Assembly: GCF_024707525.1 (NCBI RefSeq)
Contig: NZ_CP062231.1
Location: 5,369,501 to 5,433,500, forward strand
Direction of reading: 5' to 3'
Length of the DNA stretch: 64,000 nucleotides
Source: Rhizobium sp. TH2
Lineage (GTDB): Bacteria; Pseudomonadota; Alphaproteobacteria; Rhizobiales; Rhizobiaceae
In this document: one piece after another, positions 1 to 9,312 of the stretch
How the letters are laid out: every line of letters begins with the position of its first letter
Position numbering within the stretch: the first letter of the stretch is position 1
Notes under the pieces: model-generated
The model's input: the letters and a program-made list of their open reading frames with translations, nothing else
Database searches by the model: none
Told to the model about the DNA's origin: nothing
Program-made: the position numbers and the translations under genes

Positions 1-555
1 CAGGTCAAGCCCGGCGATATTGCGCTGGTGATCGGCGCCGGCCCGATCGGGTTGGTCACGGCGCTGTCGGCATTGGCAGCCGGCTGCGCACGGGTGTTCG
101 TCAGTGATATCGATGATGTGAAACTGGACCTGGCCGCGAAACTCGGGCCCATCACGCCCGTCAACGTTGCCAAACAGGATTTGGTCAAGGAAATCCTCGC
201 CGCCACCGATGGCTGGGGTGTCGAGATCGTGTTCGAATGTTCAGGCCATCCCAGGGGTGCCGAAGGCGTGTTCGATCCGCTGGCCCCGGGCGGTCGTGTG
301 GTGTTCATCGGCTCACAGGTCCATGCGATCAATTACGATGTCGGCAAGGCGATGGTCCGCGAGGCACGCGTCGAACATGTCTTCCGCTATGCGCATGTCT
401 TTCCGCGATGCGTCGCCATGCTTTCGTCGGGCGCGATCGATGTGAAGCCGCTTATTACCCGCACCTTCGATTTCGACGAAAGCGTTCACGCCTTCGAGAT
501 CGCCGCGTCCGCCCCCAAGGGCGAAGTCAAGATGCAGATTGCGCTGCCGCAGTAA
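1..555 (+). CDS. Zinc-type polyol dehydrogenase (xylitol/sorbitol dehydrogenase-like), 5' end missing
   Basis: C-terminal 184 codons of a medium-chain alcohol dehydrogenase; the frame is open from base 1, so the start and the catalytic zinc domain lie outside the window. The Rossmann motif GAGPIG is near the left edge and is followed by the usual cofactor fold. An Asp closes the second strand (SDIDD), as expected for NAD rather than NADP. The FRYAHVFPR and KPLITRTF segments are typical of xylitol, L-iditol or sorbitol dehydrogenases. It ends 11 bases before the ATPase gene, so the two are probably co-transcribed. Family assignment is firm; the exact polyol is inferred from the ribitol and xylulose enzymes downstream. 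Confidence 0.85.
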   Translation, partial: QVKPGDIALVIGAGPIGLVTALSALAAGCARVFVSDIDDVKLDLAAKLGPITPVNVAKQDLVKEILAATDGWGVEIVFECSGHPRGAEGVFDPLAPGGRVVFIGSQVHAINYDVGKAMVREARVEHVFRYAHVFPRCVAMLSSGAIDVKPLITRTFDFDESVHAFEIAASAPKGEVKMQIALPQ

Positions 556-566
556 AAGGAAGAGAA

Positions 567-1628
<1,062 letters not shown>

Positions 1629-1653
1629 TCCAGGCATAGAAACGGAGCAGAAG

Positions 1654-2424
1654 ATGTTTTTCGAGAAATTCAGGATGGACGGCCAGGTCGCGGTGATCAC
1701 CGGCGGCGGGCGCGGTATCGGCCTTTCCTGCGCCGAAGCACTGGCCGAGGCCGGCGCACATATCGTCATCATCGACCGGGATGAGGCCGTGGCGGAGTCG
1801 GGCCGGCAGGCACTGGCGGCCAAGGGCGTCGAGGCGGACAAATATGTTCTCGACGTCACGGACTCGGCAGCGGTGGACAAAGCTGCAGCCGATATCTTCG
1901 CCAAGCACGGCCGCATCGACGCACTGGTCGCCAACGCCGGCATCGCCCGCACCGGCACCGCCGCAGAGGATACGCCGGACGAACTCTGGCTCAATGTCAA
2001 CGACGTGAACTACAACGGCGTCTTCTGGTGCAATCGTGCCTTCGGTGGTTACATGCTGAGGGCCCGGCGCGGTGCGATCGTCAATATCGGTTCGATGTCC
2101 GGCTATATCGCGAACCGGCCCCAACTCCAGACCTACTACAATGCCTCCAAGGCCGCGGTGCATCATCTCACGGCGTCGCTCGCTGCGGAATGGGCGCCGC
2201 GCGGCGTTCGCGTCAATGCGGTGGCGCCGACATATATCGAGACCGAGATGACCAAGAACATCGTCGATAAGTCGATGATGGAGCTCTGGATCCGCGACAC
2301 GCCCATGGGCCGCATGGGCCAGCCGCACGAGATTGCCTCGGTCGTGCATTTTCTCGCCTGTGATGCGTCGAGCCTGCTGACCGGCGCGACCGTCAAGGCC
2401 GATGGCGGCTTCACCGTCTGGTAG
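1654..2424 (+). CDS. Short-chain dehydrogenase, galactitol/sorbitol-dehydrogenase-like
   Basis: A 256-residue classical SDR. The cofactor motif TGGGRGIG, the NAG motif (VANAGIA), the catalytic Ser in IGSMSG and the catalytic YNASK tetrad residues are all present. The C-terminal GGFTVW ending is common in polyol dehydrogenases. It probably oxidises a sugar alcohol to a ketose with NAD. The start at 1654 follows GGAGCAGAAG. It lies 25 bases after the ATPase gene and 12 bases before the next SDR, in one transcription unit. The substrate cannot be read from sequence alone; resemblance to galactitol 2-dehydrogenases is an impression from memory. Confidence 0.85.
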   Translation: MFFEKFRMDGQVAVITGGGRGIGLSCAEALAEAGAHIVIIDRDEAVAESGRQALAAKGVEADKYVLDVTDSAAVDKAAADIFAKHGRIDALVANAGIARTGTAAEDTPDELWLNVNDVNYNGVFWCNRAFGGYMLRARRGAIVNIGSMSGYIANRPQLQTYYNASKAAVHHLTASLAAEWAPRGVRVNAVAPTYIETEMTKNIVDKSMMELWIRDTPMGRMGQPHEIASVVHFLACDASSLLTGATVKADGGFTVW

Positions 2425-2436
2425 GAGGTTTTTACG

Positions 2437-3162
2437 ATGGATTTTTCCAATAAGCGTGTGGTCGTAACCGGCGCCGGCAAGGGCATCGGTCGCGCGACCG
2501 CCGTCATGCTGGCCAAGCGCGGCGCCAAAGTGACGGCACTGTCGCGCTCGGCGTCCGATCTGGATCAGTTGAAGGCGGAAATCGGCTGCATCCCGATTGC
2601 GGTCGATCTAGCCGATCCAGATGCCACGCGCGCCGCGGCAATCAAGTCACTGCCGGCCGATTTCCTGGTCAATTGTGCCGGCACGACGGAGCTTGAGTCA
2701 TTTCTTGATCTGAAGGTCGAGAACTTCGACCTGCTCTACGCGGTCAATACGCGGGCACCGATGATCGTCTCGCAAGAATATGCCCGCGACATGGTGAATA
2801 ACGGCCGCAAGGGTGCGATCGTCAATGTATCGAGCGTCGCGGCCTTCGTCGGCATTCCCGATCACGCCGCCTATTGTGCGTCCAAATCCGGCCTCGATGG
2901 GCTGACCAGGGTGATGGCCAAGGAGCTCGCGCCGAAGGGCATCCGCGTCAACGGCATACACCCAACTGTCACGTTGACGCCGATGGCGATCAAGGCCTGG
3001 AGCGATCCGGAAAAGGCGGCCGGCATGCTCAACCGCATTCCGGTCGGCCGTTTCGCCGATCCCGACGACATTGCGAAGGTCATTCTTTTCCTGCTCTCCG
3101 ACGAAGCCGCGATGGTCAACGGTCTCTCGATGCCGGTGGATGGTGGCTACATGATTTCTTGA
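2437..3162 (+). CDS. Short-chain dehydrogenase, L-xylulose reductase-like
   Basis: A 241-residue SDR, the size of dicarbonyl/L-xylulose reductases. It has TGAGKGIG at the N-terminus, NCAG in place of NNAG, catalytic Ser in NVSSVAA and YCASK. The stretch with NPT-like HPTVTLTPM, WSDPEKA and MLNRIPVGRFA closely follows the recalled vertebrate and bacterial DCXR pattern (WSDP, MLNRIP, GKFA). Expected reaction: interconversion of L-xylulose and xylitol with NADP(H). A strong GGAGG ribosome site precedes the ATG. It lies inside the polyol operon, consistent with pentitol/pentulose interconversion. Confidence 0.85.
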   Translation: MDFSNKRVVVTGAGKGIGRATAVMLAKRGAKVTALSRSASDLDQLKAEIGCIPIAVDLADPDATRAAAIKSLPADFLVNCAGTTELESFLDLKVENFDLLYAVNTRAPMIVSQEYARDMVNNGRKGAIVNVSSVAAFVGIPDHAAYCASKSGLDGLTRVMAKELAPKGIRVNGIHPTVTLTPMAIKAWSDPEKAAGMLNRIPVGRFADPDDIAKVILFLLSDEAAMVNGLSMPVDGGYMIS

Positions 3163-3231
3163 CGGTCTTCCGTTCTCCAGACCTTCCTGCCGCCGGTCTG
3201 GCGGCTCCAGATTTTTCTCAGGGATAAGCCC

Positions 3232-4215
3232 ATGACACGCTTTGACGCAAAGATCGCCCGCATCAGGGCCGGCAATTACAAGCGCACGGATTTCATCATT
3301 GCCGACGCCAAGGATGGCGACATGGGACCGAGCATTCCCTCCTGTGGCCCCAAGCTCGAAAAGGACAGCTCCTTTACACGCCATCGCACGCGGGCGGAAT
3401 TCCTCGGCCAGGTCAAGGCCGTGATCGCGCAGGACGTCGTCGATATCATGCTGACTTCGGCGTCGAACCTCGAACTGCTGGTCGAAAGCGGCGCCTATGC
3501 GGCCAGCAACGTCAAGCCGGCCATCCGCGCCAATGACACGACCGACATCTGGGTGGGACGCGGCGCGACCTATTCGAAACATCCCTCGCGGCCCTATCGC
3601 ACCGCCTCGCTGTCGGTGAACCGCCGTCATACCGATCTCGGCCTCTATTCGATCACCTTCAACAACGACATCGATGCGGACTATGATTCCCTGCTCGCCT
3701 TCCTCGATTTCGTCGAGGATGCCGACGACAACGGCTTCAATTACTTCCTCGAAGTGTTCAATCCGAATGTCGATACCGGTATCGCGCCCGAACTCGTGCC
3801 GCATTATGTCAATGACTGCATCTGCCGCGCGCTGGCCGGATTGACGCGCGCCCAACGGCCGCAATTCCTGAAAATTGCCTACAACGGTCCGAAGGCGCTC
3901 GACGAACTGACATCCTATGACCCCAGCCTGATCGTCGGCGTGCTCGGCGGCGGCGCGGGCACGGCACGCGATACGTTCGAACTCATCCACCAGGCGGAGA
4001 AATACGGCGCCCGCGTGGCGCTCTTCGGCCGTAAGATCAACCTCGCAGAGGATCCCCTCGCCATGGTGAAATACATGCGCGCTGTCGCCGATGGCGATAT
4101 CGCGCCGCAGGAGGCAGTGAAAGCCTATCATGGCGTGTTGCAGGCTGCGGGCCAGAAGCCGCTGCGGGCGCTGGAGACCGACATGGAGATCACCGAGAAA
4201 GTGTTGAAGTCCTAA
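3232..4215 (+). CDS. Class I aldolase-like TIM-barrel protein of unknown substrate
   Basis: A 327-residue cytosolic protein with alternating strand/helix character. K214 in the FLKIAYNG segment sits where a Schiff-base Lys would be in DhnA/LacD-like aldolases, and a later GVLGGGAGTARDTFEL stretch resembles the phosphate-binding end of a beta/alpha barrel. It lies between an L-xylulose-reductase-like SDR and a PfkB kinase, so a retro-aldol step on a phosphorylated ketose is a reasonable guess, with the kinase supplying the phosphate. The ATG follows AGGGATAAG. I do not recognise a characterised orthologue; the aldolase call is a fold-level inference. Confidence 0.65.
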   Translation: MTRFDAKIARIRAGNYKRTDFIIADAKDGDMGPSIPSCGPKLEKDSSFTRHRTRAEFLGQVKAVIAQDVVDIMLTSASNLELLVESGAYAASNVKPAIRANDTTDIWVGRGATYSKHPSRPYRTASLSVNRRHTDLGLYSITFNNDIDADYDSLLAFLDFVEDADDNGFNYFLEVFNPNVDTGIAPELVPHYVNDCICRALAGLTRAQRPQFLKIAYNGPKALDELTSYDPSLIVGVLGGGAGTARDTFELIHQAEKYGARVALFGRKINLAEDPLAMVKYMRAVADGDIAPQEAVKAYHGVLQAAGQKPLRALETDMEITEKVLKS

Positions 4216-4235
4216 GTCCGGCGAGGGAGGAGAAC

Positions 4236-5252
4236 ATGGCCGGAAACACGAGGCGCGGTTTCATCGCCGGCGGCACCTGGTGCCTGGATCGCAACCGCAA
4301 GATCGATTTGTGGCCGAGGGAGGACAGCGTCGGCATCGCCTGGGGGCTGGAGGAACGCGGCGGCGGCCCCGCCTGCAATCTCGCCGTGGATATCAAGCGG
4401 CTCGACCCATCTCTCCCAGTCGAAACCATCGGCCTGATCGGCAATGACGACGCCGGCCGGAAACTGCTCGCCGCAGCCGATGCGGCCGGGCTCGAGCGGC
4501 GGCAGATGCATGTCAGCGATGAAGAGCCGACGCACATGACCGAAGCCTTCATCTCCCAGGCAAGCGGACTCCGCACCCATATTTCCGACCTCGGTGTATC
4601 GGCGCTTCTCAGCCCCGAGCACTTCGATTTCTCGGAGACTTCCGCACGCTTCATGCATCTCGGTCTCCCCGGCATCCATCCGAAAATGGATGCGGCATGG
4701 CAGGATGACGAGAACGGCTGGGTCACGGTGCTCAAGGCTGCGCGGCGTGTGGGGCTGGAGACCAATCTCGAACTCTGCACCGTCACGCCGGAACGGCTGC
4801 GCGGCCTCATCCTGCCCTGCCTGCCGCATCTCGACACGCTGATCGTGAACGACAGCGAGATCGGCGCGCTCGCCGAAATGGTCACCGTCCGGGATGGCAG
4901 GACCGATGTCGAGGCCTGCACCGCTGCCTCCGCCGCTATTCTGGGGCAAGGCGCGATGCGTCTCGTGACCATCCATTTTCCAGAGGGGGCAATCACCGTC
5001 GGCCGCGACGGCGCCCGCGTCTTGGTGCCCTCCGTCAAGGTGCCGGCGGAAGCGATCGTCGGCCCCAACGGCGCGGGCGATGCCTTTGCCGCGGGGTTCA
5101 TGTACGGGCTGCACGAGAACTGGCCGATCGAGCAATGCCTCGGCCTCGGCCATGCGGCAGCCGCGTGCTCACTCAGGACGGCCGGGACAACCGATGGCGT
5201 GGTGGGCTGGCAAGAGTGCCTCGACATCGCGCGCCGATGGGGCAGCCGCTAA
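4236..5252 (+). CDS. PfkB-family carbohydrate kinase
   Basis: A 338-residue ribokinase-family sugar kinase. The N-terminal glycine-rich GGGPACNLAVD motif binds substrate. The C-terminal signature PNGAGDAFAAGF (about residues 277-288) carries the anion hole and catalytic Asp282. It would phosphorylate a ketose or pentulose made by the neighbouring dehydrogenases using ATP. It starts 20 bases after the aldolase-like gene behind a GGGAGGAG site, so the two are almost certainly coupled. Substrate unknown. An ORF track shadow in another frame overlaps its 3' end but lacks features of a gene. Confidence 0.85.
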   Translation: MAGNTRRGFIAGGTWCLDRNRKIDLWPREDSVGIAWGLEERGGGPACNLAVDIKRLDPSLPVETIGLIGNDDAGRKLLAAADAAGLERRQMHVSDEEPTHMTEAFISQASGLRTHISDLGVSALLSPEHFDFSETSARFMHLGLPGIHPKMDAAWQDDENGWVTVLKAARRVGLETNLELCTVTPERLRGLILPCLPHLDTLIVNDSEIGALAEMVTVRDGRTDVEACTAASAAILGQGAMRLVTIHFPEGAITVGRDGARVLVPSVKVPAEAIVGPNGAGDAFAAGFMYGLHENWPIEQCLGLGHAAAACSLRTAGTTDGVVGWQECLDIARRWGSR

Positions 5253-5304
5253 AGGCAGACCCAGCAGGATTTCATCATTTCATCCGAGACAGAAGGACAC
5301 GAAC

Positions 5305-6033
5305 ATGAACAAGCATCTGGAAGGCAAAGTGGCAGCGATTACGGGTGCTGCCTCCGGCATCGGCCTCGCGAGCACGCGGGCGATGATCGCCGAGGGCGCA
5401 CGGGTGATCCTCGTTGATCGCGACAAGAAGGCGGTGGACGCGGTCTGTGAGGAATTTGGTGACGCCGCAATCCCGCTGATCATCGATTTGCTCGACCCCG
5501 CAAGTTGCGCAACCCTCATGCCGTCGATCGAGAAACTGACCGGGCAGCTCGACATTTTCCACGCCAATGCCGGCACCTATATCGGCGGCGACCTGATCGA
5601 GGCCGAGACCGCCGTGATCGACCGGATGCTCAACCTCAACATCAATGTGGTGATGAAGAATGTCCATGACGTCCTGCCGCATATGATCGCGCGCGGTTCG
5701 GGCGATATCATCGTCACCAGTTCGGTCGCCGGGCATTTTCCGGTTCCGTGGGAGCCGGTCTATTCGGCCTCGAAATGGGCTATGACTTGTTTCGTCCAGA
5801 CGGTGCGGCGGCAGGTCAACCGGAAAGGCATAAGGGTGGGTTCGGTGTCGCCCGGTCCGGTGATCAGCGCGCTGTTGGCCGATTGGCCTGAGGAGAATCT
5901 CAGGAAGGCCAAGGAATCGGGCAGCCTCATCGAGCCCTCCGAAGTGGCTGACGCGATCATCTTCATGCTCACCCGGCCACGCAACGTCACGATCCGCGAC
6001 GTCGTCGTGCTGCCGACGAATTTCGATCTCTAA
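5305..6033 (+). CDS. rbtD: Ribitol 2-dehydrogenase
   Basis: A 242-residue SDR with TGAASGIG, NAG within FHANAGTYIGG, catalytic Ser in TSSVAG and YSASK. The order of segments (DIFHANAG-YIGG, LNLNIN, WEPVYSASK, RRQV, GPVISALLADWP, SGSLIEPSEVA, RPRNVTIRD) follows the recalled Klebsiella ribitol dehydrogenase almost block by block, so ribitol to D-ribulose with NAD is well supported. The ATG at 5305 follows AGAAGGACACGA. It is the last gene of the polyol operon, 52 bases after the kinase, and is followed by a palindromic repeat element. A D-ribulokinase role for the upstream PfkB protein is possible but unproven. Confidence 0.9.
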   Translation: MNKHLEGKVAAITGAASGIGLASTRAMIAEGARVILVDRDKKAVDAVCEEFGDAAIPLIIDLLDPASCATLMPSIEKLTGQLDIFHANAGTYIGGDLIEAETAVIDRMLNLNINVVMKNVHDVLPHMIARGSGDIIVTSSVAGHFPVPWEPVYSASKWAMTCFVQTVRRQVNRKGIRVGSVSPGPVISALLADWPEENLRKAKESGSLIEPSEVADAIIFMLTRPRNVTIRDVVVLPTNFDL

Positions 6034-6082
6034 CGGGATAAAGGTGTCTGGTAGAGTTTGCCGGACGAGCCCCTTGCTCCCT

Positions 6083-6207
6083 CTTCTCCCCAGCGGGGAG
6101 AAGGTGGCGCGAATGCGCCGGATGAGGGGGTGCGCGAAGCGCCGAGAACGCTGCTGGGAACCCCTCATCGCCTCGCTATGCTCGGCACTTCTCCCCAAGG
6201 GGAGAAG
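6083..6207. repeat. RIME-like palindromic intergenic element, tail-to-tail pair
   Basis: Two inverted units. The left unit begins with a perfect 9-bp hairpin CTTCTCCCC/GGGGAGAAG (6083-6103) and runs rightward through GGTGGCG to GGATGAGGGG. The right unit is its inverse, CCCCTCATCG leading to a second CTTCTCCCC/GGGGAGAAG hairpin (6188-6207). The same unit occurs at 19826-19953. It matches the general build of rhizobial RIME elements. It lies between the convergent ends of the ribitol dehydrogenase gene and the ABC ATPase gene, where its hairpins could also end transcription from both sides. Confidence 0.8.
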
Positions 6208-6247
6208 AGGGAGTTTGTGGCCGTCGCTTCAACCGCTAGCGGCCAAC

Positions 6248-6994
6248 CTACCCGCCGATCATCAGCCGGACCACCTCGTCATGCGTGGTCTCGCCGATAT
6301 TGCGTTCGCCGGCCACGATGCCCCGCCGCAGCACGACGATGCGGTCGGACACCGCGAAAATGTCCTGCAGGTTATGCGAGATGAACAGCACGCCGCGCCC
6401 CTGCGCCTTCAGCGATTTGATCAGGGAGATCACCTTGCGTTGCTCGGGCACGCCGAGTGCAGCTGTCGGTTCGTCCATGATCAGGATCTTGGCGTTCCAG
6501 TAGACGGCCCGGCCGATGGCGACGGCCTGGCGCTGGCCGCCGGAGAAATTGCTGACGGGCGCATCGAGACGTTTCACGTGGAAATCGAGCTTCGCCATGG
6601 TTTGGGCGGCAGCCTCGGCCATGGCCTTGCGATCCAGCACCGGCAGAAAGCCGAACGCCTTGCGCATCGGCTCGCGGCCGAGGAAGATATTGCCGCCGAT
6701 CGTCAGGTTGTCGGCGAGCGCGAGATCCTGGTAGATCGTTTCGATGCCAAGCGCCCGCGCCTCCTGCGGCGAGCCGAATGTGACCGGCTTGCCTTCGATC
6801 AGGATTTCGCCCGAGGTCGGCGGATAGACGCCCGAGATCGCCTTGATCATCGTCGTCTTGCCGGCGCCGTTGTCGCCGGCGAGCGCGACGACTTCACCGG
6901 GCCTGACAACCATCGAGCAGTCTTCGAGCGCACGCACCGCGCCGAAATAGCGCGAGAGATTGCGGACTTCCAGCAGTGGGGTCTGACTATTCAT
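6248..6994 (-). CDS. Ribose/fructose-type ABC importer ATPase (single-domain)
   Basis: CUT2-type sugar importer ATPase of 248 residues, a single ABC domain as in FrcA rather than the doubled RbsA form. Walker A GDNGAGKTT is at 40-48, the signature is FSGGQRQ, and Walker B is ILIMDEP followed by TAALGV, typical of this family. I place the start at the ATG at 6994, which overlaps the permease stop in ATGAATAG and has GGAG nine bases upstream; an ATG-less extension to 7012 is the alternative. It forms one operon with the permease and binding protein upstream on the minus strand. Confidence 0.9.
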   Translation of the reverse strand: MNSQTPLLEVRNLSRYFGAVRALEDCSMVVRPGEVVALAGDNGAGKTTMIKAISGVYPPTSGEILIEGKPVTFGSPQEARALGIETIYQDLALADNLTIGGNIFLGREPMRKAFGFLPVLDRKAMAEAAAQTMAKLDFHVKRLDAPVSNFSGGQRQAVAIGRAVYWNAKILIMDEPTAALGVPEQRKVISLIKSLKAQGRGVLFISHNLQDIFAVSDRIVVLRRGIVAGERNIGETTHDEVVRLMIGG

Positions 6995-8054
6995 CCTGTT
7001 TTGCTCCACCACTGAACTTGCGCTGCGCCTGGTCGATCAGGACGGAGATGATGATCACCACGCCGACGGCGATGAACTGCCAGAACGGTTCGACATCGAG
7101 GAACACAAGCCCATATTGAATGACTGCGATGACGAGCGCCCCGGCGACGGTGCCAAGGATCGATCCCGAGCCGCCGAACAGGCTGGCGCCGCCGATGACG
7201 ACGGCTGCGACGCTATCGAGCAGCAGCGGTTCGCCCGCCTGCGCCGCGCCGGCGGTGAAGCGTGCGGCATAGAGCGCGCCGCCGAGACCGGCGCACATCG
7301 CCGACAGGACATAGAGCTTCAGGATATGTTTCTTGATGTCGATGCCGGCACGGCGTGCGGCCTGCACATTGGCGCCGATCGCGTAATTGTGTTGGCCGAA
7401 ACGCGTTTGGCTCAGCACGTAGTGCATGACCAGCACGAAGATCGCGGTCACGATGACGAGATAGGGAATGCCGTAGAAGCGGCCATTGCCCAGCATCGCG
7501 AACCAGGAATTGGACACCGGCACGGTCGTGCCGCCGGCGAGCAGGAAGGCCGTGCCCCGCGCCACGCCGAACATGCCGAGCGTGCCGATGAAGGGCGGCA
7601 CCTTGAGCCGGGAGATCAGCAGGCCATTGATGGCGCCGGGGACACCGGCGGCGAGCACCGCGACGAGAATCCCGACCAGCATGGCGACGGGCAGGGGTAG
7701 ATAGACGCCGGCCATGTTGGTGACATGCGCCGCAACCACGGCCGCGAGGCCCATGATGAAGCCGGTGGAAAGATCGATGCCGCCAGAAATGATGACATAG
7801 GTCTGGCCGATCGCGATCAGCAGCGGCGCGACGGCGAAGACCGCGACCGATTGCCAATTGTAGGACGAGAAGGCGAACGTGCCGCCGAAGGAAATCCGCG
7901 CCCAGATCTCGAAGGTGATGATCAGGGCCGCGAGGAAAAGCCAGGCGCGCAATTGGGCAATGCGCTGGACGATCGTCTTGGCGACCTCGCTATGATCGGC
8001 CTGAGGCGCGACATGTGTGTCCGCCTCTGGCGACACGGCATTCTGTTCTGACAT
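6987..8054 (-). CDS. Ribose-type sugar ABC importer permease
   Basis: Integral membrane permease of a CUT2 sugar importer, 355 residues with eight to ten hydrophobic segments. The conserved GAINGLL, GTLGMFGVARG and GGASLFGGSGS...GALVIAVIQYGL blocks are diagnostic of RbsC/FrcC permeases. An N-terminal tail of about 40 polar residues precedes the first membrane helix. The ATG at 8054 (MSEQ) is preferred over the longer frame to 8111 because GGAAA precedes it and the extension would run through a strong hairpin. It overlaps the ATPase gene by 8 bases and is separated from the binding-protein gene by 94 bases. Confidence 0.9.
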   Translation of the reverse strand: MSEQNAVSPEADTHVAPQADHSEVAKTIVQRIAQLRAWLFLAALIITFEIWARISFGGTFAFSSYNWQSVAVFAVAPLLIAIGQTYVIISGGIDLSTGFIMGLAAVVAAHVTNMAGVYLPLPVAMLVGILVAVLAAGVPGAINGLLISRLKVPPFIGTLGMFGVARGTAFLLAGGTTVPVSNSWFAMLGNGRFYGIPYLVIVTAIFVLVMHYVLSQTRFGQHNYAIGANVQAARRAGIDIKKHILKLYVLSAMCAGLGGALYAARFTAGAAQAGEPLLLDSVAAVVIGGASLFGGSGSILGTVAGALVIAVIQYGLVFLDVEPFWQFIAVGVVIIISVLIDQAQRKFSGGAKQDE

Positions 8055-8103
8055 GACTGTTTTCCGACAGCGGGAGCCGAGTTCCGGCCCTGGCAATAGC
8101 AGA

Positions 8104-8131
8104 GGCGGCACCTCTATTCAGAGATGCCGCC
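8104..8131 (-). terminator. Intercistronic hairpin between binding-protein and permease genes
   Basis: Arms GGCGGCACCTCT and AGAGATGCCGCC pair at 11 of 12 positions with a 4-base loop. There is no T-run, so it is more likely a processing/stabilising or attenuating hairpin that keeps binding-protein mRNA in excess over permease mRNA than a full terminator. Confidence 0.6.
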
Positions 8132-8148
8132 AGAGCGAAACGACCGGA

Positions 8149-9135
8149 TCAATCCGAGTAGATGAACTTCGCGACGTTGGGATCGGTCACGTTCGACTTG
8201 TCGATGACCGTGAAGCCCGTGCCGATCGAGATCGGAACCGAGTTGCCGGTCAGGTGCGCATAGGCGACCATGAAGCCGAAATAACCGATTTCAGCCGGAT
8301 GCTGGGCGATCGCGAGATCGACGAGGCCGGTATTGATGTTGTCGACGATGCTTGTCGGCGCGTCGAAGGCAACGACCCGGACGGTGCCGGTCTGGCCCGC
8401 CTGCTGGACGCCATTGGCGGCGCCGAGAGCCGAGAACAGGTTGGCGCCGAAAACGCCGGCGAGATCGGAATTGCGGGCGAATACTGCCTGCAACTGCGAC
8501 GCGGCCTTGTTGGCGTCGTTGTCGTTGAACTGCGTTTCCAGAACCGTGATGCCGGGATGGTTGGCCATCTCCTTCTTAAAGCCTTCCTCGCGCTGGTCGG
8601 TCGTGGAAATGCCGGGCTTCACGTTGGAGACATAGACCTTGCCCTTGTCGCCGATCGCCTTGGCAAGCGCACGGGCGGCAATCTCGCCGCCGAGTACGTT
8701 GTCAGACGCAACATAGGAAAGTGGGAAATCCGCATCGCCCGCGCCGGTCTGGTAGACGCCGGTGCCGATGAACGTATCCACCGTGATGACGGGAATGCCG
8801 GCATCGGATGCATTCTTCAGCGGCTGGATGAGCTGGGTCTTGTCGGTCGGCGCGATCAGGATCGCGTCGGGGCGCTTTGCTACGACGGCATCGAGAACCG
8901 GCACCTGGGTGACCGGGTTGAAATCCGGAGCGCCCTGGAACACCAGTTCCGCGCCCACGGCCTTGGCCGCGGCTTCCGCACCCTTGCGCATGGTGATGTA
9001 GAAGGCGTCAGTCGTCAGGCCCGGGATCAGTGCGATGGTGAATTTCTTGTCCTGCGCTTTCGCGCCCCCGGTTGCCGCGACAGTTGCCGCAGCTGCCATA
9101 CCCGCAGTCGCTTTGAAAAATGAACGGCGCTCCAT
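8149..9135 (-). CDS. Periplasmic sugar-binding protein of the ABC importer (Tat signal)
   Basis: A 328-residue RbsB-family substrate-binding protein. The N-terminus has a twin-arginine motif (RRSFFK, residues 3-8), an Ala-rich hydrophobic stretch and an AKAQD cleavage region, so export through Tat to the periplasm is likely. The mature part has the type I binding-protein hallmarks: a repeated DAILIAPTDKTQL-like segment, a hinge region and a VVAFDAP segment. A GGAGGAGACC Shine-Dalgarno lies before the ATG. It is the first structural gene of the importer, 177 bases downstream of the SorC-type regulator gene on the same strand. The sugar is unknown. Confidence 0.9.
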   Translation of the reverse strand: MERRSFFKATAGMAAAATVAATGGAKAQDKKFTIALIPGLTTDAFYITMRKGAEAAAKAVGAELVFQGAPDFNPVTQVPVLDAVVAKRPDAILIAPTDKTQLIQPLKNASDAGIPVITVDTFIGTGVYQTGAGDADFPLSYVASDNVLGGEIAARALAKAIGDKGKVYVSNVKPGISTTDQREEGFKKEMANHPGITVLETQFNDNDANKAASQLQAVFARNSDLAGVFGANLFSALGAANGVQQAGQTGTVRVVAFDAPTSIVDNINTGLVDLAIAQHPAEIGYFGFMVAYAHLTGNSVPISIGTGFTVIDKSNVTDPNVAKFIYSD

Positions 9136-9248
9136 GGTCTCCTCCTATGAGCTTGTTCGTCTCGATCTGGTCGTCGCCGGTCAGCTCCTCAACTGGGCCG
9201 GTTGGCTGCATAATTGCCGTTTATAGCGGTTCGTCAAGTGAAATTTGT

Positions 9249-9268
9249 TCCAGAAAAATATTTCTGGA
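9249..9268. promoter_or_regulatory. Operator-like inverted repeat upstream of the binding-protein gene
   Basis: TCCAGAAAAATATTTCTGGA: two perfect 8-bp arms (TCCAGAAA/TTTCTGGA) around AATA, in an AT-rich stretch about 115 bases before the binding-protein start. Placement and symmetry suit a dimeric regulator; the bound protein is unknown. Confidence 0.5.
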
Positions 9269-9312
9269 TAATTTGGTGTTTTACGCAACTTTTTATACGA
9301 AGACTTCGCTGA

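Noticed and set aside
2698..4131. Long minus-strand open frame of 477 codons opposite the SDR and aldolase-like genes
   Set aside because: It is antisense to two well-supported genes, has a His/Arg/Asp-rich composition typical of high-GC shadows, and no ribosome site.
6083..6207. Element considered as the end of an insertion sequence
   Set aside because: No transposase, target duplication or terminal repeats of IS type; the same small unit recurs at 19.8 kb as a non-coding palindrome.
6044..7015. 323-codon plus-strand frame starting in the RIME-like element
   Set aside because: Begins in a palindromic repeat and continues antisense to the ABC ATPase gene.
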